Notes: a model not told the origin generated them from the letters alone. Positions 25,336 through 34,494 are shown, counted from the first letter of the stretch. The stretch: 64,000 nucleotides of DNA from UBA11524 sp963617205 (GCA_963617205.1 CAVEOA010000007.1:1-64000); one strand, 5' to 3'. A program made the numbers and translations.

Positions 25336-26610
25336 TTATTTTGACTTTTTCTTCCCGATGGAGAGAATCCGCTCCTTCCAGTGGCGGATGAGGGAGTCGC
25401 GGCGATGGCCTGCATCGGGCGCGTCCTCCACCGGGTCGCCTGCGGAGGATGCGGATATCGAGGCGTCAACATCCGTGTAGCCCTTCTGCTTCAGGTAGTC
25501 GCGCGAGGTGGAGCGGAGAATGCCGTAAATGGTCGCGAAGACGGGCACGCCGATGACCATGCCGACCAGCCCGAACAGGTTGCCGCCGACAACGATGGAG
25601 AAGAGCACCCACAGCGCCGAAATGCCGATGGAGTCGCCCAGAATCATCGGACCGATGAAGTTGCCGTCGAGCTGCTGAATGACAAGAATCAGAATCAGGA
25701 ACGCCAACGCCTGCCACGGCTCATAGAACAGCAGGATGACCGCGCCGGGAATCGCGCCGATGAACGGACCGAACACGGGGATGATGTTCGTGATGCCGAC
25801 GATAATGCTGATGAGCGCGGCGTAAGACAGCCCGAAGATGTTCATGCACAGGAAGGTCAGCACGCCGATAATCGCGGAATCGAGGATTTTGCCGGAGAAG
25901 AAGCCGCTGAAATTGCGGTTTGCATCGTGGCAGATGCGCAGGGTTGTTTCTGCGGCGTTTTTCGGCAGGAAGGCGCGCGTCAGCACACGGGCATGGCGCA
26001 GCAGCTTTTCCTTTTGGAGCAGAAGATAGACGCTGCTTGCAATCGCCGTGAACACGGTCACCACCGCCGATGCCACATCGCCCATGTAGCCGATAATCTG
26101 CGGTGCGCTGTCCGATACGGCACGGACAATCATGCCGAGCAGGCTGCTCATGCTCGTGTTCAGGTCCTCCAGCGCAGTGACCGCAATGCTCAGGTCAATT
26201 TCCGGCGTTTTTTCGTCGAGCTCCTTGAGCATCGTCAGCAGATTCTGCGCATAGCCGTCGAAATTCTGGTAGAACAGCTCGAGGCTGTTAATCATCTGCG
26301 GAATAATCAGCACGAGCAGGAGCGTCAGAATGGCAATGCCGACAATGTACGCAATCAGGATGGTCAGCCCGTGAAAACGCTCGTTGCCGCGGAAGATGTA
26401 CTTCATTGCCGCCTTTTCGATGGGGTTCAGGCAGTAGGCAATCACCGCGCCGCCTGCGAACGGCGAAAGGATTGCCAGCAGCTGGTTGACAATGCCGAGG
26501 AACGTCGTCGCGTTCGCCAGCAGGGCATAGAATGCAATCGCAATCAGCGCAATGCAGATAAAGTCCAGATTGCTCTGCGGCTTGCGCCGAATCCATTTCT
26601 TCTCGTCCAT
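25336..26610 (-). CDS. AI-2E/PerM-family transporter
   Basis: A 424-residue polytopic membrane protein with about eight helices. It shows typical family features: an N-terminal helix pair, a long cytoplasmic amphipathic loop (about 95-165), and the conserved C-terminal segments FGLSYAALISIIVGITNIIPVFGPFIG, here split over residues 265-290, and LDGNFIGPMILGDSIGIS. Members export small molecules or ions; few have proven substrates. It lies between asnA and the metallo-hydrolase gene on the same strand, with a 27-nt gap to asnA, so co-transcription is likely. Confidence 0.88.
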   Translation of the reverse strand: MDEKKWIRRKPQSNLDFICIALIAIAFYALLANATTFLGIVNQLLAILSPFAGGAVIAYCLNPIEKAAMKYIFRGNERFHGLTILIAYIVGIAILTLLLVLIIPQMINSLELFYQNFDGYAQNLLTMLKELDEKTPEIDLSIAVTALEDLNTSMSSLLGMIVRAVSDSAPQIIGYMGDVASAVVTVFTAIASSVYLLLQKEKLLRHARVLTRAFLPKNAAETTLRICHDANRNFSGFFSGKILDSAIIGVLTFLCMNIFGLSYAALISIIVGITNIIPVFGPFIGAIPGAVILLFYEPWQALAFLILILVIQQLDGNFIGPMILGDSIGISALWVLFSIVVGGNLFGLVGMVIGVPVFATIYGILRSTSRDYLKQKGYTDVDASISASSAGDPVEDAPDAGHRRDSLIRHWKERILSIGKKKSK

Positions 26611-26637
26611 GAGCCGTCCTCCTATGCGTCGTTTGGG

Positions 26638-27642
26638 TTACAGCAGCTGAATGTTCGCCTTGCGGCAGGCATCCTGCACGTCCTGCGGCCACATGCTCGC
26701 CTGCACCTCGCCGACATGCGCCTTGCGCAGCAGATACACGCACATGCGGCTCTGCCCGATGCCGCCGCCCATGGTCTGGGGAAGCTCGCCGTTCAGCAGC
26801 GCCTTCTGGAAGGGCAGCTTCGCACGCTCCTCGCAGCCGCGGATTTTGAGCTGACGCTTCAGCGCGTCCGCATCAACGCGGATGCCCATGCTGGATACCT
26901 CCAGCGAAATGTCGAGCAGCGGGTCGTAGAGCAGGATATCGCCGTTCAAATCCCAGTCGTCATAGTCCGGCGCACGGCCGTCGTGAATCTTGCCGGAGCG
27001 GAGCGCGCCGCCGATGCCGGTCAGGAACACGGCGCCGTATTCGCGCACGGCCCGATATTCACGCTCCTTTGGCGGCAGGTCGGGATAGCGATCCTCCAGC
27101 TCCTGCGAGGATACGAACGTGATGTCATCCGGCAGCTCGGGCTTGATGTGCGGATAGTGGGCGCAGACGTAGCCTTCCGTTTTGCGAAGCGTCAGGTAAA
27201 TCGCACGGACCGTCGTCTGCAGCGTCTCCATGCTGCGCTGTTCGGGGGTGATGATTTTCTCCCAGTCCCACTGGTCAACGAAAATCGAGTGGATGTTGTC
27301 GGTTGTTTCATCGCGGCGGATGGCGTTCATGTCGGTGTACAGACCCTCGCCGGCGTGAAAGCCGTAGGTCTTGAGCGCAAGACGCTTCCATTTCGCCAGC
27401 GAATGGACGATTTCCGCCGTTTCGCCGGTTTCCAGAATATCAAAGGACACAGGTCGCTCCACGCCGTTCAGGTTATCGTTCAGACCGCTGCCGGGCGTGA
27501 CCATAATCGGGGCGGACACGCGCATCAGGTTGAGCGAACGGGCCAGCTCCTGCTCGAAGAAGTCCTTGACGAGCTTGATGGCGATTTCCGTATCGCGCAG
27601 GTTCAAGACAGGGTTGTATTGCTTGGGAATAATCAAATGCAT
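26638..27642 (-). CDS. asnA: Aspartate-ammonia ligase (asparagine synthetase A)
   Basis: A 334-residue cytoplasmic enzyme that makes asparagine from aspartate, ammonia and ATP. It is a class II tRNA-synthetase-like fold with typical stretches: IPKQYNPVLNLRDTE at the N-terminus, VDQWDWEKII, FVSSQELEDRYP and GGGIGQSRMCVYLLRK (motif 3). The length equals the family norm. The start at 27642 is fixed by a CAGGAGG site; the frame runs open further upstream into the preceding gene but is not coding there. It is the second gene of the minus-strand operon. Confidence 0.96.
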   Translation of the reverse strand: MHLIIPKQYNPVLNLRDTEIAIKLVKDFFEQELARSLNLMRVSAPIMVTPGSGLNDNLNGVERPVSFDILETGETAEIVHSLAKWKRLALKTYGFHAGEGLYTDMNAIRRDETTDNIHSIFVDQWDWEKIITPEQRSMETLQTTVRAIYLTLRKTEGYVCAHYPHIKPELPDDITFVSSQELEDRYPDLPPKEREYRAVREYGAVFLTGIGGALRSGKIHDGRAPDYDDWDLNGDILLYDPLLDISLEVSSMGIRVDADALKRQLKIRGCEERAKLPFQKALLNGELPQTMGGGIGQSRMCVYLLRKAHVGEVQASMWPQDVQDACRKANIQLL

Positions 27643-27661
27643 CGGGGGAATCCTCCTGATT

Positions 27662-29047
27662 TTAATCCAGCAATTTTGTGAAGAGCTGCTTCTCGACCGG
27701 CATCGCGAAGAACGCAAACCAGTCCGGATGCGCCGAAACGACTGCGTCCCATAGCGCATCCTCGCTTTCCGGCGGATTGCCGGCGGAGGTCATCGCACGA
27801 AGCGATTCGTCCATCGCGTCCAGCAGGGGCTTCAATCGCTCATCCGGCACGACGATCATCGACAGGTCCAGCTTACCCTGTACGCGGGCAAGCACGATTT
27901 CCGGAGAGCAGATTTCGCGCCACTTCAGCGCCAATCCGGCATACAGCGGATAACGCACGCAATCCGGCGCAATCCACACATAGTGCGTGCCGGAGAGCAC
28001 CCGGTCGCGCGCCGCGCTGAGCACCGCTGCCCGGCTGAACAGGGGCGCTTTGCCCTCGCGCTTGAGCGCATACCGATCCTTGTATTCCAGCACATTCGGG
28101 TGGAATTGGGCGATTTCGCGCACGCGGCTGCTGACAGTATAGCACAAAAGAGACAAATCCGCCATCTGTGTCAGCTGACGAAGCCAATGCGTGCCTTCCT
28201 CGTCCAGAGCCTCCGTGCAGACCGTTACGCACAGCGGCACGAGCTTGCCATGCTTTCTTTCCTGACGGCGCTTCCATGCCTCGGTCAGCTTCATCAGCGG
28301 CGAAACATTCAGCGGCACATCGAGCGTATCCGCCTTGAAACCGCGCCTCACGTGCTGCGGAATGGCGCCGGCGGACAGGTCGATGCCGACCGCATCAGCT
28401 GATTCCGGATCGAGCGTTTCCGGCGGAACGGGCAAATCCTGCGTGACCTCAATCACCGGCACGTGCAGCGTGAACACCTGCCAGATGCTGTGCAGCAGCC
28501 GGGTTGTCAGCGTGCCGCTCTGCTGTGCCATGATGCGAACGAAGCCGGCAGGCGCGAAGAAGAAATCCGGATGCAGGAACAGCCCTGCCATCGGATGCGC
28601 CGCCTGCTTGAGCGGCAGACCATGGCTGAAGTGCAGCGCCGTGCCGTCAAGGCGTTCCGCTGCGACAGGGCATACCGCGCCGATCGGGTCATTCTCAGCA
28701 GGCAGATAGCCGGTCAGCACGGCCTGCTCGGTGCCGCAGCTGTTCAGGGCGTTCAGCAGCGCATGCTCCCAGCCACGGCAAAAGCGCATGGCGGGATGCG
28801 CATGCAGGACATAGCGTTCGCCCTGCCACAGTGATTCCATATCGGCAAATGTCATCTCTGCCGACACGAGGTACTGCATCGCGCCAAATTCCGCCATGCA
28901 GCGCTTTTCCTGCTCGGTGGGGTCATCGGGCAGCGTGAGGGCATACGTCAGCGCATCGCTGCGAAAGGCATTGTCCTTCGCTGATTGCAGGGCTTCGGCT
29001 GCATCCGCCCAGCTCTCTGCCTGCAGCAGGATCAGGATTCGCTCCAT
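27662..29047 (-). CDS. Unrecognised protein, possible GT-A-type glycosyltransferase
   Basis: A 461-residue protein without signal peptide or membrane segment. I do not recognise it with confidence. The middle (about 65-175) has features reminiscent of GlcNAc transferases of the GT60 type: a WQGERYVLHAHPAMRFCRGW stretch followed by HPDFFFAPAGFVRIM. The C-terminal half (about 250-461) has no familiar motif. ATG 29047 is chosen because of AAGGAGG just before it; an earlier ATG at 29077 has no ribosome site. It leads the operon that continues with asnA. Confidence 0.5.
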   Translation of the reverse strand: MERILILLQAESWADAAEALQSAKDNAFRSDALTYALTLPDDPTEQEKRCMAEFGAMQYLVSAEMTFADMESLWQGERYVLHAHPAMRFCRGWEHALLNALNSCGTEQAVLTGYLPAENDPIGAVCPVAAERLDGTALHFSHGLPLKQAAHPMAGLFLHPDFFFAPAGFVRIMAQQSGTLTTRLLHSIWQVFTLHVPVIEVTQDLPVPPETLDPESADAVGIDLSAGAIPQHVRRGFKADTLDVPLNVSPLMKLTEAWKRRQERKHGKLVPLCVTVCTEALDEEGTHWLRQLTQMADLSLLCYTVSSRVREIAQFHPNVLEYKDRYALKREGKAPLFSRAAVLSAARDRVLSGTHYVWIAPDCVRYPLYAGLALKWREICSPEIVLARVQGKLDLSMIVVPDERLKPLLDAMDESLRAMTSAGNPPESEDALWDAVVSAHPDWFAFFAMPVEKQLFTKLLD

Positions 29048-29145
29048 TGCGTCCTCCTTGTTTTTTTGATTGAGCATCCCTCTTTTGAAGGAGTCAAGGA
29101 AATCAGGCGAAGGCTGTCATGAAAGGGAGGCCTTGGTCTGAAGCG

Positions 29146-29985
29146 TCACTTCCGAATCGTGCGAATGCCGAGCGAAATGGCATAGCAAACCGCCGCAAAC
29201 AGCACAATCGCCGCACCTGCGGTTGTGTCCAGATAATACGCGCACACAAGCCCTGCCACGCCGCAGACCATCGCAATCACCACGCTGTAAATCGCATGCT
29301 GACGGCTTGAACGTGCCAGATTTCGCCCTGCGGCCGCCGGCAGAATCAGCAGCGCGTTGATGAGCATCACGCCGACCCAGCGAATTGACAGCATGACCGC
29401 CACCGCGACCAGCACCACGAACGCCGCCTCAACCAAACGGCTGCGGATGCCGCGGCTTCGCGCCAGGGACGGGCTGATGCCGGTCAGCAGGAGCGAATTG
29501 TACATCACTGCCCACAGGATGATGCCGACAAGCAGCGCAATCAGCAGATACAGCAGATCCGAATCCTGCACCGCGAGCACATCGCCAACGAGCAGCGAGG
29601 AGTATTTCGCAAATCCGCCGCCCATTGACAGCACCAGCACGCCCGCTGCGACCGATGTGGAGGAGAATACGCTGATGATGGTGTCCGTCGAGGCTGCGCC
29701 GGTCTGCTTGATGCGGCAGATCAGCAGCGCCCAGATGATGCCGAACACCAGCATCGCCAGCAAATCGCTTGATACGCCGAGGATGATGCCAAGCCCGATG
29801 CCGGTCAGCGCGCTGTGACCGAGCGCATCGGAGAAGAATGCCATCTGCTGGTTGACCGCCATCGTGCCGAGCAAGCCCAGCAGCGGCGTCAGCAGCAGAA
29901 TTGCCAGCAGCGCGTTGACCATGAAGTCAAACTGCAGAAATTCAAACGGAAGTACCGTCTGCACAAACGACCGAATCGCATCCAT
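29146..29985 (-). CDS. Metal ABC transporter permease (ABC-3 / ZnuB-like)
   Basis: A 279-residue inner-membrane permease with about eight helices, of the ABC-3 family that imports Zn, Mn or Fe. Family landmarks are FFSDALGHSALTGIGLG, the DTIISVFSSTSVAAG region, and SIRWVGVMLINALLILPAA. Its start overlaps the stop of the ATPase gene by one base (TGATG), so the two are co-translated. No binding-protein gene is adjacent. Confidence 0.9.
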   Translation of the reverse strand: MDAIRSFVQTVLPFEFLQFDFMVNALLAILLLTPLLGLLGTMAVNQQMAFFSDALGHSALTGIGLGIILGVSSDLLAMLVFGIIWALLICRIKQTGAASTDTIISVFSSTSVAAGVLVLSMGGGFAKYSSLLVGDVLAVQDSDLLYLLIALLVGIILWAVMYNSLLLTGISPSLARSRGIRSRLVEAAFVVLVAVAVMLSIRWVGVMLINALLILPAAAGRNLARSSRQHAIYSVVIAMVCGVAGLVCAYYLDTTAGAAIVLFAAVCYAISLGIRTIRK

Positions 29986-30809
29986 CAGACGTTCTCCTCC
30001 TTTGCTGCCTGTGCGGATTCCTCAGCCTTTTTCGGCGACCATTTCTCCGCGCCGTGAATGCGCTGTGCGCTCAAATTCCGCGCACCGATGCCGAAAATCC
30101 GCTGAAATTCCGGCGAGGCGAACACGTCATCCGGCTTGCCCTGACACAGCACCGTCTTGTCCAGCAGCACGACGTGATCCGCGTACCGCCTGACGGTGTT
30201 CAGATCGTGGCTGACGAGCAGAATCGCCATGTGGTGATGCTCCTTGAGCCGTGCAACCGTGTCGAGGAACATGTACGTGCCGTTCTGGTCGACGCCGGAT
30301 ACGGGCTCATCGAGCACAAGCAGGTCAGGCGACGGATGCAGCGACAGCGCCAGCAGCACGCGCTGAAGCTCGCCGCCGGAGCAGCGCCCGAGCGGACGAT
30401 GCAGCAGCTGTTCGCCCTCGACCATTGCAAGCGCTTCCTTGACCTGCTCACGCGTTTTTTTGCTCACGCCGAGCCACACCGGGCGTTTTGTCAGGCTTGC
30501 CGCGAGGAAATCCTCGACCGTCACCGGCATTTCGCGGTCAAATTCAAGGTGCTGCGGCACATAGCCCGTGCGCATCCGTGCGACATCGCGACCCTCGCCG
30601 TCAACATGGCGGATGGAGCCGCTGTGGGCATATTCCCCCAGCAAGGCGCGGATGAGCGTCGTCTTGCCCGCGCCGTTCTGCCCGATCAGCACCGTCAGCT
30701 GACCGCAGTGAATGTGCATTGAAACATCCTGCAAAAGCATCTGTCCGCCGCGCTGTACGGAGACATTCTCCAGCGCGATGCGGCACAGCTTACATGAATC
30801 CTGCGTCAT
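29985..30809 (-). CDS. Metal ABC transporter ATPase (ZnuC-like)
   Basis: A 274-residue nucleotide-binding subunit. Walker A is IGQNGAGKTT, the signature is CSGGELQRVLLALSL, Walker B is LLVLDEPVSGVD with the catalytic Glu, and the switch His is in LLVSHDLN. YVPQHLEFDREMPVTVEDFL is typical for the zinc/manganese branch. It precedes the permease gene on the minus strand. A TATAAT (minus, 30854-30859) lies 45 nt upstream without a clear -35. No Zur-type palindrome was seen. Confidence 0.92.
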   Translation of the reverse strand: MTQDSCKLCRIALENVSVQRGGQMLLQDVSMHIHCGQLTVLIGQNGAGKTTLIRALLGEYAHSGSIRHVDGEGRDVARMRTGYVPQHLEFDREMPVTVEDFLAASLTKRPVWLGVSKKTREQVKEALAMVEGEQLLHRPLGRCSGGELQRVLLALSLHPSPDLLVLDEPVSGVDQNGTYMFLDTVARLKEHHHMAILLVSHDLNTVRRYADHVVLLDKTVLCQGKPDDVFASPEFQRIFGIGARNLSAQRIHGAEKWSPKKAEESAQAAKEENV

Positions 30810-30971
30810 AATAGCCCTCCTGGGATCAGGTTGATTTCCCCATACACGGAATCATTATACCATCTATTTCGTGCGGATTCTACCCTTTTTGCACTGCATC
30901 GGCAGGAGTTTCCGATTTTTTCTCGTATTATGCAGCATGGAGATTTTGAAAATTGACAGGAGGCTTTTCGG

Positions 30972-31418
30972 ATGATTGCACTGGCTTGCGACCATACAGG
31001 CATTGAACTGAAGAAGGAAATCATGAAGCTGCTTGATTCCATGGGACTGGAATACCGCGATTTCGGCACGAACGAGACGGTTTCCTGCGATTATCCCATC
31101 TACGGCTATCGCGCGGCAAAGGCTGTTGCGTCCGGCGAATGCGACCGCGGCATCCTCATCTGCGGCACAGGCGTCGGCATCGGCATCGCTGCAAGCAAGG
31201 TGAAGGGCACCCGCGTCTGCACGTGCTCGGATGTATACAGCGCTGAGCTGAGCAAGCGGCACAACAACAGCAACATCCTGACGATGGGTGCGCGTGTGGT
31301 CGGCGTTGACCTCGCGAAGATGATTGCGACGCATTGGCTGACAGCGGAGTTTGAGGGCGGACGCCATCAGCGCAGAATCGATGAAATCGCTGCCATCGAA
31401 AACGGCGAGGAGCTCTAA
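30972..31418 (+). CDS. rpiB: Ribose-5-phosphate isomerase B
   Basis: A 148-residue RpiB/LacAB-family enzyme that interconverts ribose 5-phosphate and ribulose 5-phosphate (pentose phosphate pathway). The N-terminus ALACDHTGIELK carries the Asp-His pair, and Cys64 in ILICGTGVGIGIAASK is the expected catalytic base. SKRHNNSNILTMGAR is the conserved second loop. CAGGAGG precedes the start. Allose or other sugar-phosphate isomerase activity is an alternative for this family. Confidence 0.93.
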   Translation: MIALACDHTGIELKKEIMKLLDSMGLEYRDFGTNETVSCDYPIYGYRAAKAVASGECDRGILICGTGVGIGIAASKVKGTRVCTCSDVYSAELSKRHNNSNILTMGARVVGVDLAKMIATHWLTAEFEGGRHQRRIDEIAAIENGEEL

Positions 31419-31525
31419 ACCGTACGCGCGAAAGAAGCGGAAAAAGGCGTTCAAACGGGTCGGGGGTGGAAGAACCTTACAGGGACGGAGTCAAAGCTGA
31501 TGTTCGGGGCAAAGCCCCAAGCAGT

Positions 31526-31554
31526 TTGACTTTTGCCCCTTTACGTGCTATAAT
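31526..31554 (+). promoter_or_regulatory. tRNA-Leu promoter
   Basis: TTGACT (31526-31531), 17 nt, TATAAT (31549-31554), ending 11 nt before the tRNA. Upstream, 31419-31525 holds only a GGGGC aaa GCCCC hairpin (31506-31518). Confidence 0.9.
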
Positions 31555-31565
31555 ACGCCGTACAG

Positions 31566-31647
31566 GCTGATGTGGTGAAATGGCAGACACTGGGGACTTA
31601 AAATCCCTTGCCTTCTCGGCGTGCGGGTTCGAGTCCCGCCATCAGCA
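31566..31647 (+). tRNA. tRNA-Leu(TAA)
   Basis: The acceptor arm GCTGATG pairs with CATCAGC (31640-31646), with discriminator A31647. The anticodon stem GGGGA/TCCCT encloses loop CTTAAAA, giving anticodon TAA (31599-31601) for UUA/UUG. It has the long variable arm of class II tRNAs and the T arm GGGTTCGAGTCCC. CCA is not encoded (CGA follows), so it depends on the CCA-adding enzyme, also in this window. Confidence 0.96.
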
Positions 31648-31661
31648 CGAACAGAAAAAAC

Positions 31662-31703
31662 ACCGCACATTCGGCTGCAACGCTGGATTGTGCGGTATTT
31701 TTT
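31662..31703 (+). terminator. Terminator of tRNA-Leu
   Basis: Perfect 8-bp stem ACCGCACA / TGTGCGGT (31662-31669 with 31689-31696), then a T-rich run. Confidence 0.88.
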
Positions 31704-31774
31704 ATTTTGCCTGATACGCGTATGCATCCATGTCCTCAGGGAACAGGAGGCTGCCTGCACGATTTCAGCAACCC

Positions 31775-31850
31775 GTTACAATGCATTGCTGAAATTTTAC
31801 ATGCACTTTACATTTTACAAACGAAATCCTTTACATACGCGTGCTATGCT
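31775..31850 (+). promoter_or_regulatory. Candidate PhoP boxes and pst promoter
   Basis: TTTACA occurs at 31796-31801, 31807-31812, 31814-31819 and 31830-31835, with GTTACA at 31775-31780. The main copies are spaced by about 11 or 22 nt, like the direct repeats of Gram-positive PhoP sites. A TATGCT -10-like box follows at 31845-31850, with no -35 at normal distance. PhoP control is inferred from this and from the phoPR genes at the end of the locus. Confidence 0.6.
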
Positions 31851-31886
31851 GATGCCGTTAACGAGTATGAAAGGAAGGGAATGCGC

Positions 31887-32741
31887 ATGAAGCTCAAGGA
31901 GCAGGCGATGCGATGGGTATTCGCGCTCACGGCGGCGTTTTCCATTGCGGCGGTTGCACTGATCTGTGTCTTTCTGTTTATGAACGGTCTGCCATTTTTT
32001 ACGAAATATGATTTGCTGGCGTTTCTGACCGGCACAACGTGGAAGCCCGCGAATGAAATCTTCGGCATCCTGCCCATGATTGTCGGTTCGCTGTACGTGA
32101 CCGGCGGGGCCCTGCTCTTTGGCGCGCCGGTCGGCATTCTTGCCGGCATTTATCTGGCGCGGTTCTGCCCGAAGCGGCTGCAGAAAATCCTCGAGCCGAT
32201 GGTTGGCTTGATGGCTGGCGTGCCGTCCATCGTGTACGGCTTCTTCGGCCTGACGAACCTTGTGCCGCTCATCCGCGATTTGCTGGGCGGACGCGGACGC
32301 GGTCAGTGCATCCTGACGGCGTCGCTGCTGCTGGGCATCATGATTCTGCCGACCATCATTCAGCTGACCTCCGCCGCGGTGAAGGCTGTGCCGACGTCCT
32401 ACTATGAGGGCTCTCTGGCGCTGGGCGCAACCGATGAGCGCAGCGTATTCCGCGCAACGGTGCCTGCCGCGAAGTCGGGCATTCTGGCGGCAATCGTGCT
32501 GGCCATCGGACGCGCAATCGGCGAGGCGATGGCGGTCAAGATGGTTGTCGGCAATCAGCCGCGCTTGACGAACGACCTGCTCAGCGGCATCCGCACGCTG
32601 ACATCCGGCATCGTCATCGAGATGGGCTACGCGGAGGGCTTGCACCGCGAGGCGCTGATTGCAACCGGCATCGTGCTGTTCGTGTTCATCCTGCTGATTA
32701 ACGCGTGCTTCTCGCTGCTGAAAAGGAGGGAACAGCAATGA
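31887..32741 (+). CDS. pstC: Phosphate ABC transporter permease PstC
   Basis: A 284-residue permease with six helices that forms the phosphate channel with PstA. The conserved MAGVPSIVYGFFGL and the EAA-type loop YYEGSLALGATDERSVFRATVPAAKSGI, here cited in parts, contact PstB. AIGRAIGEAMAVKMVVGN is diagnostic for PstC. Start ATG 31887 lies 7 nt after AAGGAAGGG; ATG 31881 is too close to it. It is the first gene of the operon: pstS, normally upstream, is absent and a tRNA gene lies there instead. It overlaps pstA by ATGA. Confidence 0.95.
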   Translation: MKLKEQAMRWVFALTAAFSIAAVALICVFLFMNGLPFFTKYDLLAFLTGTTWKPANEIFGILPMIVGSLYVTGGALLFGAPVGILAGIYLARFCPKRLQKILEPMVGLMAGVPSIVYGFFGLTNLVPLIRDLLGGRGRGQCILTASLLLGIMILPTIIQLTSAAVKAVPTSYYEGSLALGATDERSVFRATVPAAKSGILAAIVLAIGRAIGEAMAVKMVVGNQPRLTNDLLSGIRTLTSGIVIEMGYAEGLHREALIATGIVLFVFILLINACFSLLKRREQQ

Positions 32742-33631
32742 CCGCTGTGGCGAATGCAAAGGAGCATCCTGTCCGATATTTCTTTCAGGAGGAGTGGAAC
32801 CGCTGGCGCCGTCATCCCGGCAGCGCGCTGATTCGCCTCCTCTGCCGCCTTTCGATTCTGATTACGCTCATTGCGCTGCTGGCGATTGTGCTTGACCTGC
32901 TCATCAAGGGCGTGCCGAACCTCACGCCGGAGCTGTTCAGCTTCAAGTACACCACGGACAACCAGTCCATGATGCCGGCGCTGATTAACACGGTGCTGAT
33001 TGTCGTCGTCGCGCTGCTGGTGGCGATTCCGATTGGCGTCGGCGGCGCCATCTACCTGTCCGAATATGCCAAGCGCACCTCGCCGCTCGTGCGAATCATC
33101 CGCCTGACGGCAGAGACGCTGCAGGGCATTCCGTCCATCATCTACGGTCTGTTCGGCATGGTGTTTTTTACAGCCCTGCACATCAATCTGACGCTGCTTT
33201 CCGGCGCCCTGACGCTCTCGCTCATGGTGCTGCCGCTGATTCTCCGCACGACGGAGGAGGCGCTGCTGTCCATCCCCGACAGCTACCGTGAAGGCAGCTT
33301 CGGTCTGGGCGCGGGCAAGCTCCGCACGGTCGTGCGCATCGTCCTGCCGCCTGCGATGCCCGGTATCCTGTCCGGCGTGGTGCTTGCCATCGGGCGTATC
33401 GTCGGCGAAACGGCGGCGCTGCTCTTTACGGCAGGCACGGTTGCCGATATGCCCAAGAACTTCCTGCTGTCCTCCGGCCGCACGCTGGCTGTGCATATGT
33501 ACGAGCTGTCGCTGGAGGGTCTGCATTATGGTCAGGCGTACGCCACGGGCGTTGTGCTTCTAGTGCTGGTGCTCGGCCTGAACAGCCTGTCCGGCATGAT
33601 TTCAAAGAAAATCGGAGGAAAAGCGTCATGA
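32738..33631 (+). CDS. pstA: Phosphate ABC transporter permease PstA
   Basis: A 297-residue permease partner of PstC. An N-terminal cytoplasmic stretch of about 35 residues precedes six helices. Typical features are LQGIPSIIYGLFGMVFF, the EAA loop SYREGSFGLGAGKLRTVVRI and AIGRIVGETAALLFTAG. The start overlaps the pstC stop (ATGA) behind AAAAGGAGGG, and the end overlaps pstB (ATGA), so the three genes are translationally coupled. Confidence 0.95.
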   Translation: MTAVANAKEHPVRYFFQEEWNRWRRHPGSALIRLLCRLSILITLIALLAIVLDLLIKGVPNLTPELFSFKYTTDNQSMMPALINTVLIVVVALLVAIPIGVGGAIYLSEYAKRTSPLVRIIRLTAETLQGIPSIIYGLFGMVFFTALHINLTLLSGALTLSLMVLPLILRTTEEALLSIPDSYREGSFGLGAGKLRTVVRIVLPPAMPGILSGVVLAIGRIVGETAALLFTAGTVADMPKNFLLSSGRTLAVHMYELSLEGLHYGQAYATGVVLLVLVLGLNSLSGMISKKIGGKAS

Positions 33632-34416
33632 GCAGCGATATTAAGGTGATTGACAAAACGAATGCCGATGCCAAGATCAGCATTCGGGATTTGAACCTGT
33701 ATTACGGCAGCTTCCACGCGCTGCACGGCATCAATCTCGACATTGAGCTGGGCAGGATTACCGCGTTCATCGGTCCGTCCGGCTGCGGCAAATCCACGCT
33801 GCTCAAGACGCTGAACCGCATGAACGACCTGATTCCCGACTGCCGCGTGGAAGGCAGCGTCACGCTTGACGGCGAGGATATCTATGGCAGCATGGACGTG
33901 AACATGCTCCGCAAGCGCGTCGGCATGGTGTTTCAGAAGCCGAATCCCTTCCCGATGAGCGTTTACGACAACATCGCGTACGGTCCGCGCACGCACGGCG
34001 TTCATCGCAAGGCGCAGCTCGATGAAATTGTCGAAAAGAGCCTGCGCAGCGCCGCCATCTGGGATGAGCTGAAGGATCGCCTGAACAAGAGCGCACTCGG
34101 TCTTTCCGGCGGTCAGCAGCAGCGTCTGTGTATTGCGCGTGCGCTGGCGGTTGAGCCTGAGGTCCTGCTGATGGATGAGCCGACGTCCGCGCTTGACCCG
34201 ATTTCGACCAGCAAAATCGAAGAGCTGTGCATGGAGCTCAAGGGCAAATACACCATCGCCATCGTGACGCATAACATGCAGCAGGCACTGCGCATCGCCG
34301 ATGTGACGGCATTCTTCCTGCTTGGCGACATGGTGGAGGTCGGCGCGACAGACAAGCTCTTCTCGATGCCATCGGACAAGCGCACCGAGGATTACATCAC
34401 CGGTCGTTTCGGCTAA
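33628..34416 (+). CDS. pstB: Phosphate ABC transporter ATPase PstB
   Basis: A 262-residue ATPase that energises phosphate import. Walker A is IGPSGCGKSTLLKTLNRMND, which is diagnostic of PstB. The signature is LSGGQQQRLCIARAL, Walker B is VLLMDEPTSALDP and the switch His is in VTHNMQQA. The C-terminus KRTEDYITGRFG is the conserved PstB ending. It closes the transport operon; phoU follows after 78 nt with its own promoter. Confidence 0.97.
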   Translation: MSSDIKVIDKTNADAKISIRDLNLYYGSFHALHGINLDIELGRITAFIGPSGCGKSTLLKTLNRMNDLIPDCRVEGSVTLDGEDIYGSMDVNMLRKRVGMVFQKPNPFPMSVYDNIAYGPRTHGVHRKAQLDEIVEKSLRSAAIWDELKDRLNKSALGLSGGQQQRLCIARALAVEPEVLLMDEPTSALDPISTSKIEELCMELKGKYTIAIVTHNMQQALRIADVTAFFLLGDMVEVGATDKLFSMPSDKRTEDYITGRFG

Positions 34417-34436
34417 GCGCCGGGAAATGCCGGATG

Positions 34437-34465
34437 TTGATAGCGGAAAAAAGATATGCTATAAT
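34437..34465 (+). promoter_or_regulatory. Internal sigma-A promoter of phoU-phoP-phoR
   Basis: TTGATA (34437-34442), 17 nt, TATAAT (34460-34465). It gives phosphate-independent basal expression of the regulator genes, by inference. Confidence 0.85.
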
Positions 34466-34494
34466 GGGGAATAACGGAAGGACGATGATTCCTG

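Noticed and set aside
25381..27681. 766-codon plus-strand frame across the AI-2E transporter and asnA genes
   Set aside because: It is antisense to two well-recognised proteins and has biased Gln/Arg/Asp composition without motifs.
31608..31886. Upstream extension of pstC across the tRNA terminator
   Set aside because: It overlaps tRNA-Leu, its terminator and the PhoP-like repeats. The conserved PstC N-terminus begins at 31887.
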